A DNA stretch of 64,000 bases. Origin: an uncultured Lachnospiraceae bacterium. GTDB taxonomy: Bacteria; Bacillota; Clostridia; Lachnospirales; Lachnospiraceae. Under the pieces are notes generated by a model. The model saw nothing but the letters and a program-made list of their open reading frames with translations, searched no databases and was not told the DNA's origin. The number at the start of each line of letters is the position of its first letter. Within the stretch, counting starts at the first letter, position 1. The stretch lies in assembly GCA_947632515.1 (NCBI GenBank), contig CANRPO010000001.1, positions 1 to 64,000 of the forward strand. Reading direction: 5' to 3'. The position numbers and the translations under genes were made by a program. This document shows positions 20,806-30,564 of this stretch, one piece after another.

Positions 20806-21014
20806 CAGTTTTCTACCTTAACCAATTTTTGATCAAACTCGATCACATCGCCGGGATAGATTTTCTTGCCGCGCTGCAGCTCTACCTTGCCGTTCACTTT
20901 GACGAAACCCTCCTGAATCTCCATCTTGGCGTCCACGCCTGATTCCACAAGTCCCGCCAGTTTCATAGCCTGACCAAGTTTTATATGATCATCTCTGATT
21001 TTAATTATTTCCAT
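20805..21014 (-). CDS. yaaA: S4-domain protein YaaA
   Basis: A 69-residue RNA-binding S4-like protein: LGQAMKLAGLVESGVDAKM, VKVNGKVELQRGKKIYPGD. It is the standard small gene between dnaN and recF in Firmicutes, thought to act in ribosome assembly or RNA binding; its exact role is unclear. It overlaps recF by one base and follows dnaN by 17 bases. Confidence 0.93.
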
Positions 21015-21031
21015 GTTTTTCCATTCTATAC

Positions 21032-22141
21032 TCAGTTGACAGTTGTGATATTGACAGGAAGGATCACATAAATATAGGATTCCTCCGCATTTCTGATGAA
21101 ACAGGGCGCTTTCGGATTGACCATGTAGAGATCTACCTCCTCGTCGTCGATGACACGAAGAGAATCGATCAGAAACTTGGGGTTAAAACCGATCACAAGG
21201 TCTTTACCTTCCTTTGCAATATCGATCTCTTCATCCATACTTCCCACGATGGAATTCATTTTCAGTTCCATAGAACCGTCGGAAATATTGATGATGACAG
21301 GTTTTTTGTCCCCCTCCTTGACAAGAAGAGTCGCCCTGTCGATACAGTCCAGAAACTCTCTCTTGTTGATCTTAACCTTCGTCTCATAGTCGCTGGAGAG
21401 CATCTGGTTAATATTGAAATACTCTCCCTCGATCAGTCTGGACACAACGATCGTTCTGTCAAATTCAAACAGAATGTGCCTGTCCGTAAAATAGAGATTG
21501 ACGTCCTTATCCATATCTCCTGAGAGGATCTTGCTCACTTCACTAAGCGTCTTGCCCGGAACGACTACTTTCTTTTCGTCGTATGAATTTTTGAGCGCTA
21601 TTTTTCTGATGGAAATACGATGTCCGTCAAGGGAGACTACCTTTAACGTATCGTTATCGATCTCAAAAAGCTCTCCTGTCATCAATCTGTTGTTGTCATT
21701 GTCTGCGATAGAGAAAATCGTCTGTCTGATCACTTCCTTTAAGGTAAACTGAGAGATCATAACGCTGTCTTTTTTCTCAATCTCAGGCAAAAACGAGAAA
21801 TCTTCTCCGGATTTTCCTATGATATTGAACTTTGCCTTTTCGCAGGTGATCGTCGTCTTGTAGGAATCGTTCGTCTCTATGGTGATGTCGCTGTCGGGAA
21901 GTTTCCTGACGATCTCTAAGAAAATCTTAGCGTCAAGGGCTATCATTCCCTTTTCTATGATCTCTCCGTCGATCACAGTCTCTATGCCAAGTTCCATATC
22001 GTTAGCGGTTAATCTGATCTCTCCACTTCTCGTATCCACAAGAATACATTCTAAGATCGACATAGTCGTCTTACTCGGAACAGCCTTAGAAACAGTTTGA
22101 ACACCGCTAAAGAGATTCGATTTCGTACATACAATTTTCAT
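21032..22141 (-). CDS. dnaN: DNA polymerase III beta sliding clamp
   Basis: A 369-residue beta clamp made of three similar domains, with hallmarks MKIVCTKSNLFSGVQTVSKAV at the start and NPKFLIDSLRVID plus a C-terminal YVILPVN near the end. It encircles DNA and tethers the polymerase. It follows dnaA by about 200 bases, an interval holding DnaA-box-like sequences. Start at ATG with GGAAGT upstream. Confidence 0.97.
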   Translation of the reverse strand: MKIVCTKSNLFSGVQTVSKAVPSKTTMSILECILVDTRSGEIRLTANDMELGIETVIDGEIIEKGMIALDAKIFLEIVRKLPDSDITIETNDSYKTTITCEKAKFNIIGKSGEDFSFLPEIEKKDSVMISQFTLKEVIRQTIFSIADNDNNRLMTGELFEIDNDTLKVVSLDGHRISIRKIALKNSYDEKKVVVPGKTLSEVSKILSGDMDKDVNLYFTDRHILFEFDRTIVVSRLIEGEYFNINQMLSSDYETKVKINKREFLDCIDRATLLVKEGDKKPVIINISDGSMELKMNSIVGSMDEEIDIAKEGKDLVIGFNPKFLIDSLRVIDDEEVDLYMVNPKAPCFIRNAEESYIYVILPVNITTVN

Positions 22142-22339
22142 TCGTGTATAACTTCCTTTCTTACATGTGAATGATTGTGGAACTGCCGCAAAGCTATTTA
22201 TTTATATAATAATTTCGTAATCATAATAATAATAGGTGTTGATATGTGTATAACCTTATCTATTATACTATTTTTCAATGAAAATGAAAACGATTAAGTT
22301 GTGAAAAACTTTAAATACTTTAAAAAATAGTTGTGGATA
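22142..22339. other. dnaA-dnaN intergenic region with DnaA boxes (secondary oriC part)
   Basis: AT-rich spacer containing a perfect TGTGTATAA box (22245-22253) and one-mismatch boxes at 22143-22151 (CGTGTATAA) and 22332-22340 (TGTGGATAT, touching the dnaA stop codon). In Bacillus the corresponding interval contains the unwinding element of a bipartite origin. Role here is inferred from position. Confidence 0.6.
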
Positions 22340-23701
22340 TTAAGAAGGATTGATTTTCTTCTTAATGACGTCGATTTTGTTTTTCACATCCTCATCCGTC
22401 TCTATTTCCGAGGTTATCTTCTTGATCCCGTGGATAACTGTGGTGTGATCCTTTTTCTCAAGAAGTTTTGCAATGTCCGCCAGAGACATGCCTATGATGT
22501 CTCTGCACAGATACATAACGATCTGTCTCGGCAGCACAAATTCGGAATTTCTCTTCTTGGAAGTAATATCCTGCGGGTTGACTCCGAAATGTTCCGCTAC
22601 CACTTCTATGATAAGAGAAGGAGTGACTTTTTTCGGCTGATTCGGATAGATCACGTCTTTCAGAGCTTCCTCCGCATAGGCCAGGTTGATGTCTACTTTA
22701 TTTAATTTAGAGAAAGCGACGATCTTATTGAAAGCTCCCTCCAGTTCTCTGATATTTGATTTGATGTTGTTGGCGATATACTGGAATACTTCGTCGTCTA
22801 TCTTCTTATTATATATGTCCGCGTTCTTTTTCAGGATCGCCATTCTCGTCTCGTAGTCGGGCGGCTGAATGTCAGCGATCAATCCCCACTCAAACCTGGA
22901 ACGAAATCTCTCTTCCAACGTCTCCATATCCTTGGGCGGCTTGTCGGAGGATAATATGATCTGCTTTCCCACGGAATGCAGCGTATTGAAGGTGTGGAAG
23001 AATTCTTCCTGGGTGCTCTCCTTGCCGATGATGAACTGTATGTCGTCGATCATGAGAACGTCCACGTTTCTGTATTTTTCCCTGAGTTTGTTCATCTTCG
23101 TGGCGTCGCCGCTCCTGATGCTGTCGATCACTTCGTTTGTAAATACTTCGGAGGTGACATACAGCACTTTCATGTTGGGATTCTGCTCTAATATAAAATG
23201 GCCTATGGAGTGGATCAGGTGCGTCTTGCCCAAGCCGGCTCCTCCATATATGTAGAGAGGATTGTAAACTTTGCCGGGTGATTCCGCTACCGCCAGACAT
23301 GCGGAGTGCGCAAACTTGTTGTTACTTCCTACCACGAAGGTGTCAAACTTATACTTTGGATTTAAGTTTGCGTTTTCGTGGTTGATATTGTAAATTGTCT
23401 TCTTGGAAGGCAGCGCATCGTTTGAAGACTCGTTCATAGCGTCGGATTCCAGTATAAAGGAGATGTCATAGGTGTGGTTCATCATCTCCGCGATCGTAAC
23501 CTGAAAGAAAATCTTATATTTGGAAGAAATATAATTCAAGGCATGCGCCTGGTCTGACGGGATCATGATCGTCACAACATTGTCCTTCACCTCATGAAAA
23601 GTGAGAGGTTCGATCCAGGTAGAATAAGAAATATCGGAAAGCTCGTACTCTTTCCGCAATGTCTGTTTGATCAAATCCCAATTTTCTTTAATCGAATCCA
23701 T
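22340..23701 (-). CDS. dnaA: Chromosomal replication initiator DnaA
   Basis: A 453-residue AAA+ initiator: domain I (1-80), linker (80-115), ATPase domain III with Walker A GGAGLGKTHL (153-162) and Walker B DVLMIDDIQF, and domain IV with the DnaA-box-reading helix (KKDHTTVIHGIKKI). It binds DnaA boxes in the flanking spacers and opens the origin. It is divergent from rpmH across the main box cluster. Confidence 0.98.
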   Translation of the reverse strand: MDSIKENWDLIKQTLRKEYELSDISYSTWIEPLTFHEVKDNVVTIMIPSDQAHALNYISSKYKIFFQVTIAEMMNHTYDISFILESDAMNESSNDALPSKKTIYNINHENANLNPKYKFDTFVVGSNNKFAHSACLAVAESPGKVYNPLYIYGGAGLGKTHLIHSIGHFILEQNPNMKVLYVTSEVFTNEVIDSIRSGDATKMNKLREKYRNVDVLMIDDIQFIIGKESTQEEFFHTFNTLHSVGKQIILSSDKPPKDMETLEERFRSRFEWGLIADIQPPDYETRMAILKKNADIYNKKIDDEVFQYIANNIKSNIRELEGAFNKIVAFSKLNKVDINLAYAEEALKDVIYPNQPKKVTPSLIIEVVAEHFGVNPQDITSKKRNSEFVLPRQIVMYLCRDIIGMSLADIAKLLEKKDHTTVIHGIKKITSEIETDEDVKNKIDVIKKKINPS

Positions 23702-24250
23702 CCTAAAAACCTCATAAAATATAATATTGCCGTTGTTTTGGGAGCTGACGGATCACATCGAAACTACCCTACCATATATATTATAATAAATATTCTAAAA
23801 ATTCAAATGATAAGTTGTCCACATGAGGAGGCTGATTTTTATCAACAAGTTTACATATTTTTTACGTATCATGAAATTTATGTGTATAACCTTTAAAATA
23901 GTTATCAACGCTTTCCATCGTCCGTTTTATCATAAAAAACGAAATTATTAACAAAAGAATTTTAAGTTATGCACATGTTATTCACATTTTGTGGATATAT
24001 TTATGTAAAGTGGATATGTCGATATACCATACAATATATAGTAATGATTTATATAGATATATCAACATGTAGAAAAATATAAAAACGTAGATTTTGCGCG
24101 TTTTTTTATCTCTTTTTTTCAGTAAAAAATCTGTAGATTTACTTGACGTTTTCCTGCAAATTATATATAATCAACATGTTGTTTTTCCAATTTGAAAGTA
24201 AAATATCTACCTTATATATATTAAGGTTTGTGAGAAGGAGGTGCATCGAC
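23702..24250. other. Replication origin region (oriC) between dnaA and rpmH
   Basis: A 549-base, very AT-rich spacer with DnaA boxes at 23881-23889 (TGTGTATAA), 23967-23975 (TTATGCACA), 23978-23986 (TTATTCACA), 23990-23998 (TGTGGATAT, one mismatch) and 23815-23823 (TTGTCCACA, one mismatch). The three boxes at 23967-23998 are two to three bases apart, a cooperative-binding arrangement. AT-rich sequence at 24000-24130 is a plausible unwinding element. Gene direction flips here, consistent with bidirectional replication from this point. The region also carries the rpmH promoter and presumably that of dnaA. Confidence 0.85.
24143..24171 (+). promoter_or_regulatory. SigA promoter of the rpmH operon
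   Basis: TTGACG (24143-24148) and TATAAT (24166-24171) are 17 bases apart, about 80 bases upstream of the rpmH start. A near-consensus promoter fits a highly expressed ribosomal protein gene. Confidence 0.8.
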
Positions 24251-24385
24251 ATGAAAATGACTTATCAGCCCAAAAAGAGGCAGAGATCTAAAGTTCACGG
24301 TTTCAGAAAGAGAATGAGTACCAAGGGCGGAAGAAAAGTAATTGCAGCAAGACGCGCAAAAGGAAGAAAGAAATTATCAGCATAG
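24251..24385 (+). CDS. rpmH: 50S ribosomal protein L34
   Basis: Forty-four residues, strongly basic, with the L34 signature [20 protein letters not shown]. The ATG at 24251 is preceded by AAGGAGGTG; the open frame upstream of it has no ribosome site and overlaps the promoter. L34 sits in the large subunit near the exit tunnel base. It is the first gene of the rpmH-rnpA-yidD-yidC-jag transcript, divergent from dnaA. Confidence 0.97.
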   Translation: MKMTYQPKKRQRSKVHGFRKRMSTKGGRKVIAARRAKGRKKLSA

Positions 24386-24433
24386 ACCGCATTTTTGTGG
24401 TCTATTTTTCTCCTCAGAAAGGTACGGTCTGAA

Positions 24434-24793
24434 ATGGTATTTTCTGAATCCTTGAAGAGAAACAGCGATTTCCGGAATGTTTATAAGAACGGCAAAAGTT
24501 TTGTAAACAAGTATATGGTAATGTATGTATTGGAAAACAACATGAACATAAACAGACTGGGAATCACCGCCAGCAAGAAGATCGGAAACAGTGTTGTGCG
24601 GCACAGATTTGCAAGACTGGTGAGAGAGAGTTACCGGCTACACGAAAATATATTTAATAGTGGTTTAGATATAGTAGTCGTCGCAAGAAAAAGCGCTGCC
24701 TCGGCCGGATATGGAGAGATTGAGGGAGCACTGTTACATCTTTCAAAGCTTCATCATATGATCAAAATTTATTTTTATGATGAGGACAATTAG
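24434..24793 (+). CDS. rnpA: Ribonuclease P protein component
   Basis: A 119-residue basic protein partner of the RNase P ribozyme, which removes tRNA 5' leaders. The signature [25 protein letters not shown] is present in two adjoining parts at about residues 42-66. The start at 24434 ([13 protein letters not shown]) has AGAAAGG eleven bases upstream and matches the family; an upstream in-frame ATG at 24395 is unlikely. It follows rpmH by 48 bases. Confidence 0.95.
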   Translation: MVFSESLKRNSDFRNVYKNGKSFVNKYMVMYVLENNMNINRLGITASKKIGNSVVRHRFARLVRESYRLHENIFNSGLDIVVVARKSAASAGYGEIEGALLHLSKLHHMIKIYFYDEDN

Positions 24794-24801
24794 AAATTGA
24801 T

Positions 24802-25011
24802 ATGAAAAAATTATTGATCTGTCTTATTAAATTCTACAGAAACTATATCTCTCCGATGAAGAGTACAAAATGTCCTTATTTTCCGACTTGTTCGGAATAC
24901 GGCTTGGAGGCGGTCGAGAAGTACGGCGCTTTCAAGGGCGGACTGATGGCTCTCTGGAGGATATGCAGATGTAATCCCTTTTCAAAAGGCGGTTACGACC
25001 CTGTCCCATAG
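24802..25011 (+). CDS. yidD: Membrane protein insertion efficiency factor YidD
   Basis: A 69-residue protein with the family core [20 protein letters not shown] and the C-terminal [13 protein letters not shown]. It includes the conserved cysteines and the amphipathic N-terminal helix. YidD assists YidC-dependent insertion at the inner face of the membrane. It starts 8 bases after rnpA, and yidC follows. Confidence 0.95.
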   Translation: MKKLLICLIKFYRNYISPMKSTKCPYFPTCSEYGLEAVEKYGAFKGGLMALWRICRCNPFSKGGYDPVP

Positions 25012-25045
25012 AGACAGGATGGAAGTTTAAGGAGGTAATTTTATA

Positions 25046-26368
25046 GTGTCAGATATTTTATTGACCCAGAACTCCGGCAGGATCGTTGGCCCTGTCGCGA
25101 AACTCCTGGGTTATATTATGGAAGGCATATTCGTACTGCTGGACAAGATCGGCATTCCGAATATCGGACTTGCCATTATTCTGTTCACAATCGTTATCTA
25201 TCTCTTATTGATGCCTCTCACGATCAAGCAGCAGAAGTTTTCTAAGCTGTCTGTCAAGATGAATCCTGAACTTCAGGCAATTCAGGCAAAGTATAAGGGA
25301 AAGAACGACAACGAATCCATGATGGCCATGAATATGGAGACGAAAGCTGTCTACGCGAAGTACGGCGTGTCGCCTTCCGGGAGCTGCGTGCAGTTATTGA
25401 TCCAGATGCCGATTTTGCTTGCGCTGTACCGCGTTATTTACAGTATGCCGGCTTATGTGAGCAAGATCAAAGAGGCTTTTTTCCCTCTGGTGGACAACCT
25501 GATCGCGCAGGAGGGGAGCTCTGAGTTTATCCAGACTTTTTCACAGGCGCGCATGTACGCGAGACAGTTTACGAACGAGTCCTTTGTAGGGGGCGTGACC
25601 TCCTATGTACAGAACACGTTCATTGATGTGCTTAACAAGGCGTCCACCACGGAGTGGCTCAGCATCAAGGATAAATTTCCTTCGCTGTCCGCGGATGTCG
25701 ATCACACGCTCTCACTGTTGAACCAGTATAATAATTTTCTGGGACTGAATATCGGAAATTCCCCTTCTTATGTCATGAAGGAGGCGGTCGCGTCCAGATC
25801 TTTTCTGTTATTGATCGCGGCTCTTTCGGTTCCCGTTCTGTCCGCGGTGACGCAGTGGATCAACGTTAAGCTGATGCCGCAGCAGGATACGCAGCAGAAC
25901 AATAACAAAAATGCGAGCGATCAGCAGAACGCAATGATGCAGTCCATGAAAACCATGAACATGATGATGCCGATCATGTCCGCGATCTTCTGCTATACGC
26001 TCCCCGCAGGTATGGGACTGTACTGGATTGCAGGTTCCGTGGTGAGAAGTATCCAGCAGGTCGTTATCAACAAACATATCGATAAGATGGATCTGGACGA
26101 AGTCATCAAAAAGAACGAAGAAAAAGCCAAAAAGAAGATGGAAAAGGCCGGCGTCAGGGCGCAGCAGATGACGGCTTACGCCAATATGAATACCAAGAAA
26201 GTGAGCGGTATTCCGAAAGCGCAGTCCGGGCCTAATATGACGCAGGAGGAGAGAGAAGAGGCTGTCAGAAAGGCCACGGAGTATTACAGCAAAAACGCTA
26301 AGCCCGGCAGTATGATGTCCAAGGCAAATATGGTAAAACAGTACAACGAAAAGAATAACAAAAAATAA
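25046..26368 (+). CDS. yidC: YidC/Oxa1 family membrane protein insertase
   Basis: A 440-residue insertase that places proteins in the cytoplasmic membrane alone or with Sec. Five TM segments are visible; the hydrophilic groove region includes LLMPLTIKQQKFS, and AGMGLYWIAGSVVRSIQQ is the last conserved TM. A long stretch of about 100 residues (roughly 145-245) between the second and third core helices is larger than in Bacillus YidC. No lipobox cysteine is seen at the N-terminus. The basic, Met/Lys-rich C-terminal tail probably contacts ribosomes. It starts at GTG (25046) with AAGGAGG upstream. Confidence 0.93.
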   Translation: MSDILLTQNSGRIVGPVAKLLGYIMEGIFVLLDKIGIPNIGLAIILFTIVIYLLLMPLTIKQQKFSKLSVKMNPELQAIQAKYKGKNDNESMMAMNMETKAVYAKYGVSPSGSCVQLLIQMPILLALYRVIYSMPAYVSKIKEAFFPLVDNLIAQEGSSEFIQTFSQARMYARQFTNESFVGGVTSYVQNTFIDVLNKASTTEWLSIKDKFPSLSADVDHTLSLLNQYNNFLGLNIGNSPSYVMKEAVASRSFLLLIAALSVPVLSAVTQWINVKLMPQQDTQQNNNKNASDQQNAMMQSMKTMNMMMPIMSAIFCYTLPAGMGLYWIAGSVVRSIQQVVINKHIDKMDLDEVIKKNEEKAKKKMEKAGVRAQQMTAYANMNTKKVSGIPKAQSGPNMTQEEREEAVRKATEYYSKNAKPGSMMSKANMVKQYNEKNNKK

Positions 26369-26411
26369 TATTCTGATAGACAATATCAGGCAAGGGAATG
26401 GAGGAATTGTT

Positions 26412-27047
26412 ATGGAATTTATAGAAGTATCGGCAAAGACAGTCAGCGATGCGATCACAGAGGCATGTCAGAAATTGACCGTCACAAGTGATAAATTGGA
26501 ATATGAAGTGGTAAGCGAAGGTTCTTCGGGACTTTTCGGTATCGGTTCTAAGCCTGCGGTAATCAAGGCAAGAGTGAAGTGTTCCGTGGAAGATACCGCG
26601 AAGGATTTCTTAAAGGATGTATTTGCGGCTATGGATCTGACAGTCGTTGTGGATGTAAAATATGATGAGGCTGAGAATTCCATGGACATTGATCTGAGCG
26701 GCGACGATATGGGCGTTCTGATCGGCAAGAGAGGACAGACTTTGGATTCCTTACAGTATCTTGTGTCTCTGGTTGTCAACAAGAACGTAGAGAACTATAT
26801 CAGAGTGAAGGTCGACACGGAAAATTATCGTCAGAGGAGAAAAGAGACTCTTGAAAATCTGGCGAAAAATATTTCTTACAAGGTAAAGAGAACTAAGAGG
26901 CCCGTATCGCTGGAGCCCATGAATCCCTATGAGAGAAGGATCATTCATTCCGCCCTTCAGAACGATAAGTACGTCACGACGCACAGCGAGGGGGAAGAGC
27001 CTTTTAGACATGTGGTTGTCGTGTTAAAAAAATATGAGAGAAATTAA
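26412..27047 (+). CDS. jag: RNA-binding protein Jag/KhpB
   Basis: A 211-residue protein with three domains in order: Jag_N (about 1-50, with GSSGLFGIGSKPAVI), a KH domain (about 75-145, GVLIGKRGQTLDSLQYLV) and an R3H domain (about 150-208, MNPYERRIIHSALQ). It binds RNA with a KhpA partner and affects cell-division or envelope gene expression in other Firmicutes. It lies 43 bases after yidC and ends the rpmH transcript before a terminator. Confidence 0.95.
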   Translation: MEFIEVSAKTVSDAITEACQKLTVTSDKLEYEVVSEGSSGLFGIGSKPAVIKARVKCSVEDTAKDFLKDVFAAMDLTVVVDVKYDEAENSMDIDLSGDDMGVLIGKRGQTLDSLQYLVSLVVNKNVENYIRVKVDTENYRQRRKETLENLAKNISYKVKRTKRPVSLEPMNPYERRIIHSALQNDKYVTTHSEGEEPFRHVVVVLKKYERN

Positions 27048-27065
27048 AACCTGTAAATGATGCGT

Positions 27066-27105
27066 AAAAGTCCTCCAAGTCATTTTGTGGCTTGAGGGAC
27101 TTTTT
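27066..27105 (+). terminator. Rho-independent terminator after jag
   Basis: AAAAGTCCTCCAAG pairs imperfectly with CTTGAGGGACTTTTT on the other side of a short loop. The T-run follows directly. It lies 19 bases past the jag stop and 21 before the mnmE start, so mnmE probably needs its own or a read-through promoter. Confidence 0.8.
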
Positions 27106-27125
27106 CATAATTATGAGGAATTGTC

Positions 27126-28541
27126 ATGTATTCTGAGAAAAGAGATACGATCGCTGCGGTTGCCACAGCTATATCTGATTCCGGAATCGGGATCATACGC
27201 GTCAGCGGAGACGACGCGATAGAGATCGTCGATGAGATATACAGAAATGCCAAAGGCGAGAAAGCTCTGAAAAAATATGACACTCACACGATCCATTACG
27301 GATTTATCGTAGAAGATAAAGACGCTTTGATCGACGAGGTCATGGTCTCGGTTATGAAAGCTCCCAAAAGTTATACCACTGAGGATACGGTGGAGATCAA
27401 CTGTCATGGCGGTATTCTTATGGTGAGAAAAATTCTTGACCTTGTCATAAAAGCGGGCGCCAGAATTGCGGAGCCGGGTGAATTTACAAAACGCGCTTTT
27501 TTGAATGGACGGATCGATCTGTCTAAGGCGGAGGCTGTCATGGACATCATTCACGCCAAGAATGAATTTGCCTTGAGATCTTCCGTCAGACAGTTAAAAG
27601 GTTCCGTCTCCCATATCGTGAAGGAACTCAGAGAGGACATTATTCATGAGATCGCTTTTATTGAAGCGGCCTTGGATGATCCGGAACATTTTGACCTAGA
27701 GGCGGACGGTTATCACGAGCTGCTTCTTGAGAAGATCAGACAGACAGACAGACAGGTTCAAGGTCTGATCGATTCTGCGGAGGACGGTAAAATACTGTCG
27801 GAAGGTATTCATACAGTTATCGTTGGAAAGCCTAATGCCGGAAAATCTTCCCTCCTGAATGTACTGGTGGGCGAGGAGAGAGCGATTGTTACGGACATTG
27901 CCGGGACAACAAGAGATATTTTGGAGGAGACTGTGTCTATCGGCGGTATTATGTTTCGTATCTTCGATACGGCCGGTATTCGGTCCACGAACGATGTGGT
28001 GGAGAAGATCGGTGTGGACAGAGCTAAAAAAGCTGTGGAGGATGCGGAGCTTGTGCTCTATATCATGGATTCTTCCGTCCCTTTCGATGAGAACGACGAG
28101 AAGATCTTGGATGTGATAGACGGGAAGAATACGATCATCCTTTTAAACAAATCGGATCTTTCTTCCGTCGTATCGGAAGAAAATCTCCGCTCCTTATTAT
28201 CGGACAGAAAGAATCTGCGTGTAACCGAGATCATCAGAACTTCCATGAAGGATAGATTTGGGATAGAACTTTTCTTAGAGGCGGTTAAAGAAATGTTTTT
28301 CCATGGCGATATTTCCTATCACGATGAAGTCTATATCACCAACGCCCGCCATAAGGAGGCGCTGCAGGATGTGCATGAAAGTCTCGTTCAGGTAGAAAAA
28401 AGTATAGAAGACCAGATGCCGGAAGATTTCTACACCATTGACATGATGAGCGCCTACGCGTCTCTCGGAAAGATCATTGGAGAGGAAGTGGGCGAAGACC
28501 TGATAAATGAGATATTCGGCAAGTTCTGTATGGGAAAGTAG
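27126..28541 (+). CDS. mnmE: tRNA uridine-5-carboxymethylaminomethyl(34) synthesis GTPase MnmE
   Basis: A 471-residue GTPase which, with MnmG, modifies the wobble uridine of several tRNAs. The N-terminal folate-binding domain begins DTIAAVATAISDSGIGIIRVSG. The G domain, about residues 225-385, has GKPNAGKSSLLN, the switch DIAGTTRD, DTAGIR and NKSD. The C-terminal FGKFCMGK carries the catalytic Cys of the CxGK motif. Start at ATG 27126 with GAGGAA upstream. Confidence 0.97.
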   Translation: MYSEKRDTIAAVATAISDSGIGIIRVSGDDAIEIVDEIYRNAKGEKALKKYDTHTIHYGFIVEDKDALIDEVMVSVMKAPKSYTTEDTVEINCHGGILMVRKILDLVIKAGARIAEPGEFTKRAFLNGRIDLSKAEAVMDIIHAKNEFALRSSVRQLKGSVSHIVKELREDIIHEIAFIEAALDDPEHFDLEADGYHELLLEKIRQTDRQVQGLIDSAEDGKILSEGIHTVIVGKPNAGKSSLLNVLVGEERAIVTDIAGTTRDILEETVSIGGIMFRIFDTAGIRSTNDVVEKIGVDRAKKAVEDAELVLYIMDSSVPFDENDEKILDVIDGKNTIILLNKSDLSSVVSEENLRSLLSDRKNLRVTEIIRTSMKDRFGIELFLEAVKEMFFHGDISYHDEVYITNARHKEALQDVHESLVQVEKSIEDQMPEDFYTIDMMSAYASLGKIIGEEVGEDLINEIFGKFCMGK

Positions 28542-28593
28542 CTTGTTTTTGGGTATTTGACTAAAATGAACGGAAAATACGGAAAGGTGAAAT

Positions 28594-30510
28594 ATGCTGC
28601 AAAATAGAGTTCAGACAGACGTGTGTGTGGTCGGAGCCGGTCACGCAGGCTGTGAGGCCGCGTTGGCGTGCGCCAGGCTTGGCCTTGATACCGTAATCTT
28701 TACAGTCAGTGTGGACAGTATCGCGCTCATGCCCTGCAATCCCAATGTGGGCGGTACTTCCAAGGGACATCTGGTGCGCGAGATCGACGCTCTGGGCGGT
28801 GAGATGGGCAAAAATATCGATAAGACCTTTATTCAGTCCAAAATGTTGAACAGATCAAAAGGCCCCGCGGTACACTCTCTGCGCGCGCAGGCGGACAAGG
28901 CGGAATATTCCAGACAGATGCGCAAGGTTCTGGAACAGCAGGAACATCTGACGATCAAACAGGCCGAAGTGTGTGAGCTTCTGACACAGCCCTATGAGAA
29001 ATCTTCTGAATCAGACGACTGTATAGCGGCGAAACGGGTCGTCGGCGTCAAGACCTATACAGGGGCGGTCTATGAATGCAAAGCGGTTGTTCTGTGCACG
29101 GGTACTTATCTGAAAGCGAGATGTCTGTGCGGGGAGGCGATCACCTACACCGGCCCCAACGGGTTGCAGGCCGCGAACCATCTGTCTGACTCTCTGAAAA
29201 GTCTCGGCGTTGAGCTTAGAAGATTTAAGACAGGAACTCCCGCGCGAATGGACGGCAGGACGATTGACTACAGCAAAATGGAGGAGCAGTTTGGGGATGA
29301 GCGGGTGATTCCCTTTTCCTTCTCCACCGATCCTGAGGACGTACAGATCGATCAGGTGTCGTGCTGGCTGACATACACAAATGAAAAGACGCACGAAATC
29401 ATCAGGGCGAATCTTGACCGCTCTCCGATCTATGCGGGTATCATAGAAGGAACAGGGCCCAGGTATTGTCCTTCCATTGAAGATAAAGTAGTGAAATTTG
29501 CGGATAAAGACAGGCATCAGGTTTTTATTGAGCCGGAAGGATTGCACACCAATGAGATGTACGTCGGCGGCATGTCTTCCTCTCTGCCGGAAGACGTACA
29601 AGTTGCCATGTATCGCACCGTGCCCGGACTGGAAAACTGCAAGATCGTGAGAAACGCCTACGCCATCGAGTACGATTGCATCGATCCCAGACAGCTCTAT
29701 CCCTCTTTGGAATTTAAAGAGATCAGGGGACTGTTCAGCGGCGGACAGTTTAACGGCAGCAGCGGTTATGAGGAGGCTGCGGCACAGGGATTGATCGCGG
29801 GCGTCAACGCGGCCATGATGATCTTGGGCAAAGAGGCTGTCATTCTGGACAGATCGCAGGCGTATATCGGCGTTTTGATCGACGATCTGGTGACAAAGGA
29901 AAACCTTGAGCCATACCGCATGATGACTTCCAGAGCGGAATACCGCCTGTTACTGCGACAGGATAACGCCGATCTCAGACTCCGTGAGATCGGATATAAA
30001 GTGGGACTTGTATCGCAGGAGGCGTACGAGGCTACCCTCCATAAGAGAGAGTTGATCCGGCGGGAGATTGAACGCCTGAAACATACTGTCATCGGGGCCG
30101 CGAAGGAAAATCAAAGTTTCCTTGCCTCTCATGGCAGCGCGGAATTAAAGACGGGTACAAGCCTGGCTGAATTGATGTGTCGCCCCGAGCTTTCTTATGA
30201 AATACTGGGAGAAATCGATGAAGGGCGTATACCGCTTCCCGCCGACGTGATCGAACAAGTAGAGATTGAGATCAAATATGAAGGGTATATCGCGAGACAG
30301 CTGCGTCAGGTAGAGCAGTTTAAAAAAATGGAGAGAAAGAGTATTCCTGCAGATCTGGATTATAACGACGTCTCTTCTCTGCGTCTGGAGGCGAGGCAAA
30401 AGCTGATCGCTTATCACCCTGTGTCCGTAGGACAGGCGTCGAGAATTTCGGGCGTTTCTCCGGCGGATATTTCCGTACTGCTGGTTTATTTGGAACATTA
30501 TAAGAAATAG
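28594..30510 (+). CDS. mnmG: tRNA uridine-5-carboxymethylaminomethyl(34) synthesis enzyme MnmG
   Basis: A 638-residue FAD-dependent partner of MnmE. The N-terminal dinucleotide-binding motif is [14 protein letters not shown] (about 9-22), followed by [24 protein letters not shown]. The [19 protein letters not shown] segment lies near residue 380, and the C-terminal helical domain binds tRNA/MnmE. It starts 52 bases after mnmE at an ATG with GGAAAGG upstream. Length is normal. Confidence 0.97.
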   Translation: MLQNRVQTDVCVVGAGHAGCEAALACARLGLDTVIFTVSVDSIALMPCNPNVGGTSKGHLVREIDALGGEMGKNIDKTFIQSKMLNRSKGPAVHSLRAQADKAEYSRQMRKVLEQQEHLTIKQAEVCELLTQPYEKSSESDDCIAAKRVVGVKTYTGAVYECKAVVLCTGTYLKARCLCGEAITYTGPNGLQAANHLSDSLKSLGVELRRFKTGTPARMDGRTIDYSKMEEQFGDERVIPFSFSTDPEDVQIDQVSCWLTYTNEKTHEIIRANLDRSPIYAGIIEGTGPRYCPSIEDKVVKFADKDRHQVFIEPEGLHTNEMYVGGMSSSLPEDVQVAMYRTVPGLENCKIVRNAYAIEYDCIDPRQLYPSLEFKEIRGLFSGGQFNGSSGYEEAAAQGLIAGVNAAMMILGKEAVILDRSQAYIGVLIDDLVTKENLEPYRMMTSRAEYRLLLRQDNADLRLREIGYKVGLVSQEAYEATLHKRELIRREIERLKHTVIGAAKENQSFLASHGSAELKTGTSLAELMCRPELSYEILGEIDEGRIPLPADVIEQVEIEIKYEGYIARQLRQVEQFKKMERKSIPADLDYNDVSSLRLEARQKLIAYHPVSVGQASRISGVSPADISVLLVYLEHYKK

Positions 30511-30564
30511 GTTTGCAGAGTATAGTAAGCTGACAGAAATCAGAGGACTGAAGGAGAACCGGCA

